Origin: an uncultured Pseudomonadota bacterium
GTDB lineage: Bacteria > Pseudomonadota > Alphaproteobacteria > RF32 > CAG-239
Length of the DNA stretch: 64,000 nt
Assembly: GCA_902799835.1 (NCBI GenBank)
Contig: CADCCF010000005.1
Location: 124,001-188,000, forward strand
Direction of reading: 5' to 3'
A model generated the notes under the pieces. That model was given only the letters and a program-made list of their open reading frames with translations. It did not search any database and had not been told where the DNA came from. Made by a program: the position numbers and the translations under genes. Shown here in pieces: positions 49,327 to 57,547 of this stretch. Position 1 is the stretch's first letter. Every line of letters starts with the position of its first letter.

Positions 49327-50422
49327 CTGCCGAGGCAATCAATAAGTGACCTTTGGCGTTGGGATGCACTCCGTCATCACAAAGAAAATCTTTATAGTCA
49401 ATACGACTTAAAAAGAAGGTTGTAATATCAATAATCGGTACATTGGTTTCATTAGCAATCTTAAAAATTTCCATGTTATACATGCTGTGCCATTGATAGA
49501 TTGTATTGATATTACCGCGCATAAATTTCAAAATATTGGCAGCATTGCGATAGCGGGTATTGGTTGCAAAAAACATCTCCGGATGTACTGGTGGTAAAGA
49601 GAACAGAATAGGGGTTTTGCCTTTGTTTTGCACACGTCTGATTAAATTGACATATTTCTGATGAAAAACATCCAAAGGTGTATAGGGTACATGCGGAGCG
49701 TTTGGATTGCTGGCAATGGCATCCCAGTCAAAGTTGCAATCATTTCCTCCGAAAGAAAAGAAAATATAATCGCTGTCATTAACGCTGTTAAGGTGTTTTA
49801 GGAAATCTTTTTCTCCGTCGCTGATGAGTGAGCCGTGGCGAGCATAATTTTTCCATGCCACATTAAGTCGTTTGCCTGATATAGCAATAAAATTTTCTTT
49901 TAACAGCTGATATTTGTTGTTTTGGGCATCATGTACCACACCTTGCAAGATTGAATCACCAAAGGCACAAACCGTCAGTTGATGTTGTTTTTGCAAATCA
50001 AGCGGATTGCGGTTTTTAATGATAATATTAACTTCATATCCGGAAGCATAATCATTTCTAACCATCAAAAAATTTTCTTTGTTTTCAATGTAAAGCTGTC
50101 TGATATAAGTTCGCAAATTGGTTTCTTCAATTTTTTGCACATTAGCTTTCGGCTGCAATTCAAATGATAGTTCATGCGGAACTTCATCAATCCAACGTGC
50201 AATACTGGTTGGTGTTACTCCCAATATTTTAGCAGCCTGATTTTGAGATACTCCCAAAGAACAAAGAGCTATAGCCGCACCTTTATCCTTGCGCTCTTTA
50301 CCATGAGGCGCTTGTTTGGTAAATTGAAAACCGCAATTCTTGCACTTATAGCGTTGTAATCCAAACACAAAACCATTCTTTTTACTGATATTGCCGCACT
50401 TAGGGCATAAAGTATCATCCAT
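49295..50422 (-). CDS. Zinc-ribbon/HTH DNA-binding region fused to SGNH (GDSL) hydrolase
   Basis: Unusual fusion. Residues 6-30 form a four-Cys zinc ribbon (C6xxC9 and C27xxC30) of the kind at the N-terminus of IS1/IS1595-type transposases. Residues ~45-80 form a helix-turn-helix (GVSQNQAAKILGVTPTSIARWI). Residues ~148-375 are a complete SGNH esterase-like domain: block I GDS (Ser157), GGND at 225-228, and DGVHPN with Asp350 and His353. All three catalytic blocks are intact. There is no signal peptide, so it is cytoplasmic. It has a good promoter (50446-50473) and AGGAG before the ATG. Substrate unknown. Confidence 0.85.
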   Translation of the reverse strand: MDDTLCPKCGNISKKNGFVFGLQRYKCKNCGFQFTKQAPHGKERKDKGAAIALCSLGVSQNQAAKILGVTPTSIARWIDEVPHELSFELQPKANVQKIEETNLRTYIRQLYIENKENFLMVRNDYASGYEVNIIIKNRNPLDLQKQHQLTVCAFGDSILQGVVHDAQNNKYQLLKENFIAISGKRLNVAWKNYARHGSLISDGEKDFLKHLNSVNDSDYIFFSFGGNDCNFDWDAIASNPNAPHVPYTPLDVFHQKYVNLIRRVQNKGKTPILFSLPPVHPEMFFATNTRYRNAANILKFMRGNINTIYQWHSMYNMEIFKIANETNVPIIDITTFFLSRIDYKDFLCDDGVHPNAKGHLLIASAVKDFYEKYYL

Positions 50423-50445
50423 TTTTTTCTCCTATCTTATTAGCA

Positions 50446-50473
50446 ATTATATCGTAATAATATTTTTTGACAA
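50446..50473 (-). promoter_or_regulatory. Promoter of the zinc-ribbon/SGNH gene
   Basis: Minus strand TTGTCA (50473-50468), 16 bases, TATAAT (50451-50446). Confidence 0.6.
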
Positions 50474-50612
50474 CAATTATTTAATGCTTTTAATATTTTA
50501 ACAGTATTAAACAATAAAAATCAATAAATTAGTCAGCATTAAAAAAGTTAAATGTCATATTGACCGTAATAATATAATTTGCTAAACGAACTAATTATAT
50601 GAGGAGTTTTAA

Positions 50613-52772
50613 ATGCAGGATTTTGTCCGTTTAATATTGCGTGGTTGCTTCAAATTGTTGAAAGTGCATGTTGATATGCAAATTTCGGTTGATAAGTTAC
50701 CCAAAAAAGCTATCTATATTTCCAATCATATTTCCTGGCTTGATCCGGTTATTTTATTCGCATTTTTGCCTAAGAATCCGATATTTTTGCTTCATGCTAA
50801 ACTTTATCGCAACAAGTGGCTGCGTTTCTTTATGACGTTTGCTCGCAAGATGGAGTATACTTATATTGATGCTGCCGATGCTAAAAAAGTTATGGAAGGA
50901 TTGCATGACGGACAATATTATGTAATGTTTCCCGAAGGCATGATGAGCGATTCCGGCGATATTATGAAGATTTACGAAATTCCCGCCATTATTGCCGATA
51001 AAACCAATTCTCCTTTGATTCCGATTTGGATCAGCGGAGCACAATATAGTGTATTTTCCGAAACCGAAGGTAATGTTCCGCATCGTCCGATGCCCAAAAT
51101 TTTTGTAAAAGTTGGCAAGCCTGAGGTTATTAAAATTGATGCCGAGTTGCGCAAAAACCGTGATTACTTAAAAGATTTGACCTATCGCATAATGAATAAC
51201 ATGCGTTTTGAAGCGCTTTATAAGAGTGATTTGACAATATTTCATGCTTTGTTGCGTACTTCACGCATTTATGGCAAAACCGGTATTTTTAGTCGTCGCA
51301 AAATTATTGAGGATATCAATCGTCAACCCCAAACCTATATGGACATACTTATAAAGAGTTATGTTTTGGGGCATAAATTTAAGGAATTCACCAAAAATAA
51401 AGAGCACGTTGGTATCATCCTACCCAATACTATTGCTAATGTGGTTTCATTATTCGGCTTGTCGGCATATGCCAGAGTTCCGGTAATGCTCAACTTTACC
51501 CAAGGCGAGAGTGTGGTTGCCTCAATGTGTAAAACTTCTCTTGTAAAACACGTTATATCATCCAAAGCTTTTATTGAGAAGGCCAAGTTAGAAAATGTCA
51601 TTGCTAAACTGCAAGAAAACAAAATCAAGATTCACTATTTGGAAGATATTGCCAAAGAAATCAGCCTAAAAGATAAATTGCGTGGTGTATGGTATTACAA
51701 GGTTAAGAAAATTCCGGCCAAACAAAAAAGCACAGATACCGCGGTAATATTGTTTACTTCCGGATCAGAGGGTATGCCTAAAGCTGTTTTGCTTTCTCAC
51801 CAAAATATTGTTTCTAATGTAGCGCAGACTTGTTGTTTCTTACATACTACAATTAAAGATTTGATGTTTAACTCTTTGCCGATGTTCCATTCATTCGGAC
51901 TTACGGTTGGCACAATTTTCCCACTGCTCAGCGGGGCTAAGGTGTTTGAGTTTCCTTCACCATTGCTATATCGTACCATTACTGAGTTGCTTTATGAATT
52001 GCGTGCAAGTATTCTCGTTGCCACCGATACTTTCTTCAAGGCTTATGCTAAAATTTCGCACCCCTATGATTTCAGACATATTCGCTATTGCTATGCCGGT
52101 GCTGAAGCTGTCAAAGAAGACACTCGTAAGATGTTAGCCGAAAATTTGGGTGTTCGTTTGCTTGAGGGATATGGCACGACCGAATGTTCGCCCATTGTTT
52201 GCGTTAATACTTTGTTGTTTAACAAATTTGGTACAATAGGGCGTTTGGCTCCGGCTATGGAATGCAAAATTGAAAAAGTTCCCGGTATTACCAAAGGAGG
52301 GGAACTGGTGGTCAAAGGTCCCAATGTTATGCAAGGATATATGTTTGCTGACAAACCTGGTGTTTTGGTGCCGGTCAAAGATGGTTGGTATCATACCGGT
52401 GATGTGGTTGAAATTGATGAGCTCGGATTTATCAAAATTGTTGACCGTGTCAAACGTTTTGCCAAGATTGCCGGTGAGATGGTTTCATTGCTGGCAGTAG
52501 AAAATGTTGCTCGTGAAACTTGGAAAGATGAAGAATTCCATTGCGGAGTGGTTGCTATTCCTCATCCTACCAAGGGCGAGCAGGTAATCTTTGTTTCCAA
52601 CTCTCACGAAGTAACCCGTGAAAAGTTTGCTTCAGCCGTCCAGGCCAAAGGATTATCGGAATTATATATTCCTACCCAGTTTATGTTTAAAGAAGAAATA
52701 CCTCTCTTTGCCACCGGCAAAGCTGATAATGTGACTTTGAAAAAATGGGTTTTGGAACAGTTGGAAAAATAG
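50613..52772 (+). CDS. aas: Fused 1-acyl-glycerophosphate-type acyltransferase / acyl-ACP synthetase (Aas-like)
   Basis: Membrane-lipid enzyme. Residues ~1-200 are a PlsC-type acyltransferase with the NHxxxxD box (H39...D44) and FPEG (106-109). Residues ~230-719 are an AMP-forming acyl synthetase with the ATP loop LFTSGSEGMPKAV, the YGTTE motif, and a GDV...D...R...K region. It corresponds to Aas (2-acyl-glycerophosphoethanolamine acylation/acyl-ACP synthesis) but lacks the membrane-transporter domain some homologues carry. GAGGAG lies before the ATG. It is a single gene with a terminator behind it. Confidence 0.88.
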   Translation: MQDFVRLILRGCFKLLKVHVDMQISVDKLPKKAIYISNHISWLDPVILFAFLPKNPIFLLHAKLYRNKWLRFFMTFARKMEYTYIDAADAKKVMEGLHDGQYYVMFPEGMMSDSGDIMKIYEIPAIIADKTNSPLIPIWISGAQYSVFSETEGNVPHRPMPKIFVKVGKPEVIKIDAELRKNRDYLKDLTYRIMNNMRFEALYKSDLTIFHALLRTSRIYGKTGIFSRRKIIEDINRQPQTYMDILIKSYVLGHKFKEFTKNKEHVGIILPNTIANVVSLFGLSAYARVPVMLNFTQGESVVASMCKTSLVKHVISSKAFIEKAKLENVIAKLQENKIKIHYLEDIAKEISLKDKLRGVWYYKVKKIPAKQKSTDTAVILFTSGSEGMPKAVLLSHQNIVSNVAQTCCFLHTTIKDLMFNSLPMFHSFGLTVGTIFPLLSGAKVFEFPSPLLYRTITELLYELRASILVATDTFFKAYAKISHPYDFRHIRYCYAGAEAVKEDTRKMLAENLGVRLLEGYGTTECSPIVCVNTLLFNKFGTIGRLAPAMECKIEKVPGITKGGELVVKGPNVMQGYMFADKPGVLVPVKDGWYHTGDVVEIDELGFIKIVDRVKRFAKIAGEMVSLLAVENVARETWKDEEFHCGVVAIPHPTKGEQVIFVSNSHEVTREKFASAVQAKGLSELYIPTQFMFKEEIPLFATGKADNVTLKKWVLEQLEK

Positions 52773-52788
52773 CCTGTTAAAACATAAA

Positions 52789-52818
52789 GACCAGTTCTCC
52801 ATGAGAGCTGGTTTTTAT
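52789..52818 (+). terminator. Intrinsic terminator
   Basis: ACCAG and CTC pair with GAG and CTGGT with a small internal bulge, then TTTTT. Confidence 0.75.
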
Positions 52819-52865
52819 TTTCGTTTATGTTTTACAATCACTACGTACTTTGATATTTTCTTTGC

Positions 52866-52894
52866 TTGACATTAAAGCTTGCTCTAACTATAAT
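52866..52894 (+). promoter_or_regulatory. Consensus promoter of the merR-family gene
   Basis: TTGACA (52866-52871), 17 bases, TATAAT (52889-52894). The spacer is 17, not the 19-20 bases usual at MerR-activated promoters. Confidence 0.8.
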
Positions 52895-52931
52895 CATTTC
52901 GAATTTAAAAACTATCAAAGGAGTTGCAATT

Positions 52932-53366
52932 ATGGCTTATTCTATTGGGCAAGTTGCCAAAATTACCGGGCTTACCACTCATACCTTGCGTTATTATGAC
53001 AAGTTAGGTCTTTTGCCGACAGTTGGTAAAAATTCAGCCGGGCTTCGCCGTTTTACCGAGGATGATTTGCGTTGGCTTAATGTTTTGGAATGTCTCAAAT
53101 CAACCGGCCTGCAACTCAAAGATATCAAACATTATATCGACCTTTCCAAGCAAGGTGACAATTCTTTGCAGGAACGTTATCAAATTTTCTTAAAACAAAA
53201 ACAACGCGTTGAAGAAGAAATGCTCAAGCTTAAATCTAATATGGAAAAGCTTGATTTTAAAATCAAATACTATGAAATAGCTCTCAAATATGGTGAAAAA
53301 CAAGTTTATAATCGTAATCCTTATTTATGCGACGCCAGAGATAAATTATTCAAAAAATGGCAGTGA
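52932..53366 (+). CDS. MerR-family transcriptional regulator
   Basis: DNA-binding regulator of 144 residues. The N-terminal winged helix has the family signature YSIGQVAKITGLTTHTLRYYDKLGLL. A coiled-coil dimerisation helix follows (~80-125) and the C-terminus is short. No metal-binding Cys pair is present, apart from a single Cys in the tail (PYLCDARD), so it is closer to the small stress/effector-type MerR members. AAGGAG lies 8 bases before the ATG at 52932. Its target is unknown. Confidence 0.9.
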   Translation: MAYSIGQVAKITGLTTHTLRYYDKLGLLPTVGKNSAGLRRFTEDDLRWLNVLECLKSTGLQLKDIKHYIDLSKQGDNSLQERYQIFLKQKQRVEEEMLKLKSNMEKLDFKIKYYEIALKYGEKQVYNRNPYLCDARDKLFKKWQ

Positions 53367-53447
53367 GTAAAAGTCACTTAAAGCAGTTGCTTTAATTTTG
53401 CCTTCGGGTTACACTCCAGACAAATAATTTTTTTAGGATTTGATACT

Positions 53448-53939
53448 ATGTATAAAAAATTTTCCTTTATGTTAGCTAGCTTTTTCGGAGCAGGTTACTT
53501 TCCGGTTGCTCCGGGAACTTTCGGTTCTTTAGCAACTTTACCGTTTGCCTTTATTGCAGCTTATTACTACGGATTTTACGGTGTTGCAGCTTTGGCTCTT
53601 GTTTCATTTATCCTCGGCTGGGCAGTTTCAGTTGAAGTTTTGAAATATACCAAGCATGATCCTTCATTGATTGTGATTGATGAGGTTTGCGGACAAAGCA
53701 TTACTCTTTTACCCTTAGCGGCGATGATGCAAGGCAACACCAATGTAATATTGGTTTTATTGGTTGGTTTTGCGTTGTTTCGGTTGTTTGATATAACCAA
53801 GCCTTTTCCCGCCGGTTGGGCAGATAAAAAGATTCGCAATGCTTTGGGCGTCATGCTTGATGATGTTTTTGCCGGAGTTTATGGTGCAATTTGCCTATGG
53901 CTGATTAATCGCTATTTTAATTTGTTTATAGGATTCTAA
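53448..53939 (+). CDS. pgpA: Phosphatidylglycerophosphatase A
   Basis: Inner-membrane phosphatase that removes phosphate from phosphatidylglycerophosphate in phosphatidylglycerol synthesis. It has 163 residues and four helices. Family motifs are FFGAGYFPVAPGTFGS, IDEVCGQ, and the Asp-rich catalytic MLDDVFAGVYG. AAGCCTTTTCCCGCCGGTTG encodes the conserved KPFPAGWAD. It lies 4 bases before the anmK-like gene and is probably co-transcribed with the following genes. Confidence 0.93.
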   Translation: MYKKFSFMLASFFGAGYFPVAPGTFGSLATLPFAFIAAYYYGFYGVAALALVSFILGWAVSVEVLKYTKHDPSLIVIDEVCGQSITLLPLAAMMQGNTNVILVLLVGFALFRLFDITKPFPAGWADKKIRNALGVMLDDVFAGVYGAICLWLINRYFNLFIGF

Positions 53940-53943
53940 CGGG

Positions 53944-55215
53944 ATGGAGAAATATCGCATTATCGGTAACATGACCGGCAATTCTATGGACGCATTGGAC
54001 TTTGTTTTGACGGAGTTTGATGGCGACAAGATGACCGATATTTGCACTTTTTCCACTCCCTATGATGCCGCAATGCAAAACAAAATTGAAAAGTTGCGTC
54101 GTCAAGTTTACAATAAAACATCACTAGAAATTGAAAATTTACCCTTGTTCCACGAGATTCATGATGAATATATTCGTGGAGTAGCTGATGCTGTCAATAC
54201 AATGTGTGAGACATATAATCTGGATAAAAAACAAATTGACGCTATTGGATTTCACGGCAAGACTCTTGATCACAACCCCCCTTCCAAAGCTCATCGCAAT
54301 GGTGACATGCCCTATACTTTACAGATGGGTTCGGGACAAATGTTGGCTGATTTAACAGGATTACGGGTGGTATATGATTTTCGCTCAGCTTTGGTTATGA
54401 ACGGTTTTGAAGGGGCTCCTTTGATACCGCCGCACAATGCCCATATTGCTATGAGCGAAGGTGATGGAATATACTATAACGGCGGTAATACTTCCAATTT
54501 TGCTCTGGTGCGTAATCATGTCGCTTTAATCGGTTCGGATTCCGGCCCATTCAACGAATATATTGACAATTTTGTGCGAGTTAATACCAATCAGTCTTAT
54601 GATGTTGATGGCAAGCTCGGAGAAAAAGGCAAAATTAATAAAAAACTTTTGCAACGAATCTTTGCTTTAGGTGAGGGATTTTATAGTTCTCCATTACCTA
54701 AATCGGGGGATCCGGCCTATTATCACAAGCAGGAGATTTTTGACTATGTCAAAGAGCAGGGAATTAGTTTTGCTGATGCCTTGCGGAGTTTTGAATATTC
54801 GGCAGCATATGTTGCGGCATACACTTTGTCTCAAATTCCCGAAACTATTACAATTCCTGAGAGGATTATTTTGTTTGGCGGCGGGTGGAAAAATCCGCTA
54901 ATTTTAAAAGATTTTACTCAGCTGCTCACCGGTGAAGGATTAGTCTTGCCAGAGCATAAAAAGTTGTTTTCCGATTTGTTACAGCGTCTCAAAAAAATAC
55001 CAAGCGTTCGCTATTCGTCTTTCGGCGAATATATGGAAGCAAGACTTTTTGCCGACATGGCACGTTATCGTTTGCAAAATAAAGTGTGGGAGCTGGCCGA
55101 AGTTATCAGTACCGGCAAAGATATAATTTGCGGACAGATTGCTGAGCCGGTAAAGGGTAGGCAGCACTATCTTGATAAAGTAAATTTGGCCGCCAAAGGT
55201 TGGCAATATCGATAA
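53944..55215 (+). CDS. anmK: Anhydro-N-acetylmuramic acid kinase
   Basis: Phosphorylates and opens anhydro-MurNAc recovered from peptidoglycan turnover. It has 423 residues, slightly longer than the usual ~370. The N-terminal ATP loop IGNMTGNSMDALDFV corresponds to GxMSGTSxDGxD, with Ser/Thr to Asn substitutions. GFHGKTLDHNP, DSGPFNEYID and LFGGGWKNPL are family segments. It starts 4 bases after pgpA and is followed after 9 bases by a HAD gene, suggesting an operon. Substrate within the sugar-kinase family is inferred. Confidence 0.85.
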   Translation: MEKYRIIGNMTGNSMDALDFVLTEFDGDKMTDICTFSTPYDAAMQNKIEKLRRQVYNKTSLEIENLPLFHEIHDEYIRGVADAVNTMCETYNLDKKQIDAIGFHGKTLDHNPPSKAHRNGDMPYTLQMGSGQMLADLTGLRVVYDFRSALVMNGFEGAPLIPPHNAHIAMSEGDGIYYNGGNTSNFALVRNHVALIGSDSGPFNEYIDNFVRVNTNQSYDVDGKLGEKGKINKKLLQRIFALGEGFYSSPLPKSGDPAYYHKQEIFDYVKEQGISFADALRSFEYSAAYVAAYTLSQIPETITIPERIILFGGGWKNPLILKDFTQLLTGEGLVLPEHKKLFSDLLQRLKKIPSVRYSSFGEYMEARLFADMARYRLQNKVWELAEVISTGKDIICGQIAEPVKGRQHYLDKVNLAAKGWQYR

Positions 55216-55224
55216 GGAAAAAAC

Positions 55225-55899
55225 ATGACTAAAAAGGTAGTTAAAAATATTTTTTGGGATGTTGATGGGGTTTTGGCAAATCTTAATTATGCCTATTTTA
55301 ATTTTTTGACCAATCACCCCAAATATAAACCCATATTCGGCAATATTAAATGGGATGATTTGCCAAAAGTTTTGCCGATTGTGCCTAAATACGGCGCATT
55401 AGAGCTTAAAACCCATCCTCAAATGGGAGTAGAGATGGATAAAGACTTTTGTTCATCTTGGGAGTTTTTTTCCCATCGCCCGCTTTATCCTCATGTGGTG
55501 GAAGTACTGAAGGAACTGCATGATAAAGGCTATCATCAATATACCATGTCGGCAACATTTGATGTAGAAACCAAAAAGCGGCTACTCAACCAAATGCTCT
55601 CGGAAGTAACCGATTTTTTGACTATAGAATGTGTGCAACATGGCACTTTTATGCATGATTCAGCAAAAGAAGATATGTTGAAATTTTGTCTTAACAAATA
55701 TGGCCTAAAAGCTGAGGAAACTATTTTGGTTGATGATAGAATTTACAATATTGAAGCAGCCTTAAAAGTCGGCGTCCAACCGGTCAGAATGCGTTGTGAA
55801 TTTACTTCTCCGTTACCTGAAGAATTGAAAGATGTTCCGGAAGTTCACGATGTTGTTGAACTGAAATCTTGGTTAGAAGAAAATACAATTTTAAATTAA
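55225..55899 (+). CDS. HAD-superfamily phosphatase
   Basis: Predicted cytoplasmic phosphatase of 224 residues. Motif I is FWDVDGVLAN (nucleophile Asp and general-acid Asp). The motif II region is MSATFDVETKKR and motif IV is LVDDRIYNIEAALKVG. It is located between anmK and kdsB, so sugar-phosphate or Kdo-8-phosphate hydrolysis is possible, but it does not look like canonical KdsC. GGAAAAAAC precedes its ATG. Confidence 0.85.
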   Translation: MTKKVVKNIFWDVDGVLANLNYAYFNFLTNHPKYKPIFGNIKWDDLPKVLPIVPKYGALELKTHPQMGVEMDKDFCSSWEFFSHRPLYPHVVEVLKELHDKGYHQYTMSATFDVETKKRLLNQMLSEVTDFLTIECVQHGTFMHDSAKEDMLKFCLNKYGLKAEETILVDDRIYNIEAALKVGVQPVRMRCEFTSPLPEELKDVPEVHDVVELKSWLEENTILN

Positions 55900-55914
55900 G
55901 GAAAGGAAAATAAA

Positions 55915-56694
55915 ATGTCACGAGTTATAACTTTAATGCCTGTAAGATTAGCATCAACCCGTCTGCCCAACAAACCACTGTTGGATATCAATGGTAAAAC
56001 AGCGGTACAACGCGTTTATGAAAATGTTAAAAAGTATCTTCCGGATTGTGACATAGCCATTGCCGCCGGTGATCAGGAGATTATTGATGAATGTGCTAAG
56101 TTTGGAGCCAAAGCAATTTTGACCGATCCCAAGCTTCCCTCCGGTACGGACCGTATTGCTGCGGCATTAAAGGTTTTGGACCCTAATGGTGATAAATATG
56201 ATATTGTGGTCGATTTTCAGGGCGATAATATCAATGTTAATCCTCAAGTAAATCTGCCGTTGATTGAAATGGTTGAGCGCACCGGATGTGATATTGCAAC
56301 AGCCGCTTTTGTAATTAAAAATGAAGCTGATAAGACCAATCCGGCGGTGGTTAAGGCGATTATGGGTATAAAAGATGGTGAAAAAGAGGCTCGTTGTTTG
56401 TACTTTACCCGAGCCACTGCTCCGTTTACCCGTAATCCGGAAAAATGTCCTAATCAGGATTTGTATCAGCACATCGGTATCTATGTTTTCAAAGCATCAT
56501 CATTGCAAAAAATGGTATCTTTGCCGGTCGGTGTTTTGGAGGCAAGAGAGTCTTTGGAGCAGTTGCGTGCTCTTGAAAACGGTATGGAAATTCGCGCCAT
56601 GCTGGTTGATGATATTCGCATTGATAAAAGAGTTCCCGCCGATATCAACACTCCGGAAGACTACGAGATAGCCAAGAAATTTATTAAAGACTAG
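55915..56694 (+). CDS. kdsB: 3-deoxy-manno-octulosonate cytidylyltransferase (KdsB-like)
   Basis: Activates Kdo with CTP for lipopolysaccharide inner-core synthesis. It has 259 residues. The nucleotide loop is MPVRLASTRLPNKPLLDINGK, followed by DPKLPSGTDRIAAA and FQGDN. The family usually has QGDEP at this last site, and here the Glu-Pro is replaced by Asn-Ile, so a related sugar-acid substrate cannot be excluded. C-terminal REKLEQLRALENGMEI-like residues are present (ESLEQLRALENGMEI). GGAAAGGAA lies before the ATG. It is the last gene of the pgpA-anmK-HAD-kdsB run. Confidence 0.87.
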   Translation: MSRVITLMPVRLASTRLPNKPLLDINGKTAVQRVYENVKKYLPDCDIAIAAGDQEIIDECAKFGAKAILTDPKLPSGTDRIAAALKVLDPNGDKYDIVVDFQGDNINVNPQVNLPLIEMVERTGCDIATAAFVIKNEADKTNPAVVKAIMGIKDGEKEARCLYFTRATAPFTRNPEKCPNQDLYQHIGIYVFKASSLQKMVSLPVGVLEARESLEQLRALENGMEIRAMLVDDIRIDKRVPADINTPEDYEIAKKFIKD

Positions 56695-56712
56695 AATTTA
56701 GATAATATAAAA

Positions 56713-56751
56713 TAAAATACCCCTTAAATTAAAATTTGGGGTATTTTTTTA
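56713..56751 (+). terminator. Intrinsic terminator after kdsB
   Basis: AAATACCCC and AAATT pair with AATTT and GGGGTATTT, then T tract. Confidence 0.88.
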
Positions 56752-56765
56752 TTTTGCAAAAATAC

Positions 56766-56794
56766 TTGCATTTTATCATCATTTGTCTTAGCAT
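56766..56794 (+). promoter_or_regulatory. Promoter of the structured RNA
   Basis: TTGCAT (56766-56771), 17 bases, TAGCAT (56789-56794). The start is predicted at about 56801, the first bases of hairpin 1. Confidence 0.55.
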
Positions 56795-56799
56795 AATTT

Positions 56800-56960
56800 C
56801 CGCAACGACGCGTTGTCGTTGCGGAGTGTCGAAACTCCTTCACAGTAAAAATCTCTCCGATAAGGGGAGCCGACCTAATATATTGAATAAGTCGGACTGT
56901 TTACTGTGACAGTTTCGAACTCCCCACCTTGCAGAGTTTTCTCAAGGTGGTTGTTTTTTA
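56800..56960 (+). ncRNA. Strongly structured RNA of unknown family, ~160 nt
   Basis: Helices seen: P1 CCGCAACGAC (56800-56809) with 56815-56824. P2 TCGAAACT (56829-56836) with 56911-56918, and CACAGTAAA (56841-56849) with 56900-56908. Inside P2 are P3 (56853-56858 with 56864-56869, loop GATAA) and P4 CCGAC (56870-56874) with GTCGG (56891-56895). The terminator is CCACCTTG (56924-56931) with CAAGGTGG (56943-56950), then T residues. It has its own promoter, and no coding frame is plausible. It sits right before the XRE regulator gene. It could be a free sRNA or a riboswitch-like leader. It does not match 6S, SRP or tmRNA landmarks that I know. Confidence 0.75.
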
Positions 56961-56981
56961 TTTAACAGGAGTATAATACAG

Positions 56982-57476
56982 ATGAAAACAACAACCTCGG
57001 ACTATTCTCATTGTAAAAAAGCCAGAGGCCGTCAACCCAATGGTGAGCCTAATCCGATAGATATTCATATCGGCAAACGTTTAAAATTGCGCCGCCAAAT
57101 TTTGCAGCTTTCGCAACAACAACTGGGTGAAATGTTGGGGCTTACCTTTCAACAAGTGCAAAAATATGAACATGGAATCAATCGTATATCCGGCAGTCGT
57201 TTGTGGGATTTTGCTTGTATTTTGGGTGTTGATGTTAATTTCTTTTATGCCGATATGGATAAAGAAATTTTTTCACAAAGTCCGCGTTGTTTGAACAATA
57301 TCAAAGATGATAATTCGGTTTGTTTGCCGAAGAATTTGCTCCAATCCGAGTACGCTCTTAAAGTTATCAAGGCTTTTTTACAAATCAAAAATCCTAAAAT
57401 CGCCGATAATCTTTATAATTTGATAATTAGCCTCGGCACCAGTCAATACCTTTTGAATAAGGCAAAAAACGCTTGA
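56982..57476 (+). CDS. XRE-family transcriptional regulator
   Basis: Helix-turn-helix regulator of 164 residues. The HTH at ~28-85 contains IHIGKRLKLRRQILQLSQQQLG and LTFQQVQKYEHGINRI. This arrangement is very common in Alphaproteobacteria. The C-terminal ~60 residues are helical (LKVIKAFLQIKNPKIADNLYNLI). The ATG has AGGAG 10 bases upstream, just beyond the structured RNA's terminator, so read-through of that terminator would control it. It is probably a repressor, with unknown targets. Confidence 0.9.
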   Translation: MKTTTSDYSHCKKARGRQPNGEPNPIDIHIGKRLKLRRQILQLSQQQLGEMLGLTFQQVQKYEHGINRISGSRLWDFACILGVDVNFFYADMDKEIFSQSPRCLNNIKDDNSVCLPKNLLQSEYALKVIKAFLQIKNPKIADNLYNLIISLGTSQYLLNKAKNA

Positions 57477-57547
57477 ATATTTCACCTTGATTTTTTTTAA
57501 ATCCCGCATTATGGTAATAGGCAAAATTACTTTTAAGGGGAAATAAA

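Noticed and set aside
52866..52894. MerR-type overspaced autoregulated promoter
   Set aside because: Spacer is 17 bases and boxes are consensus, with no clear dyad in the spacer.
56800..56960. 6S RNA, SRP RNA or tmRNA
   Set aside because: Size fits 6S, but the fold is a multi-hairpin junction rather than one long rod with a central bubble. The SRP apical motif and tmRNA ends are absent.
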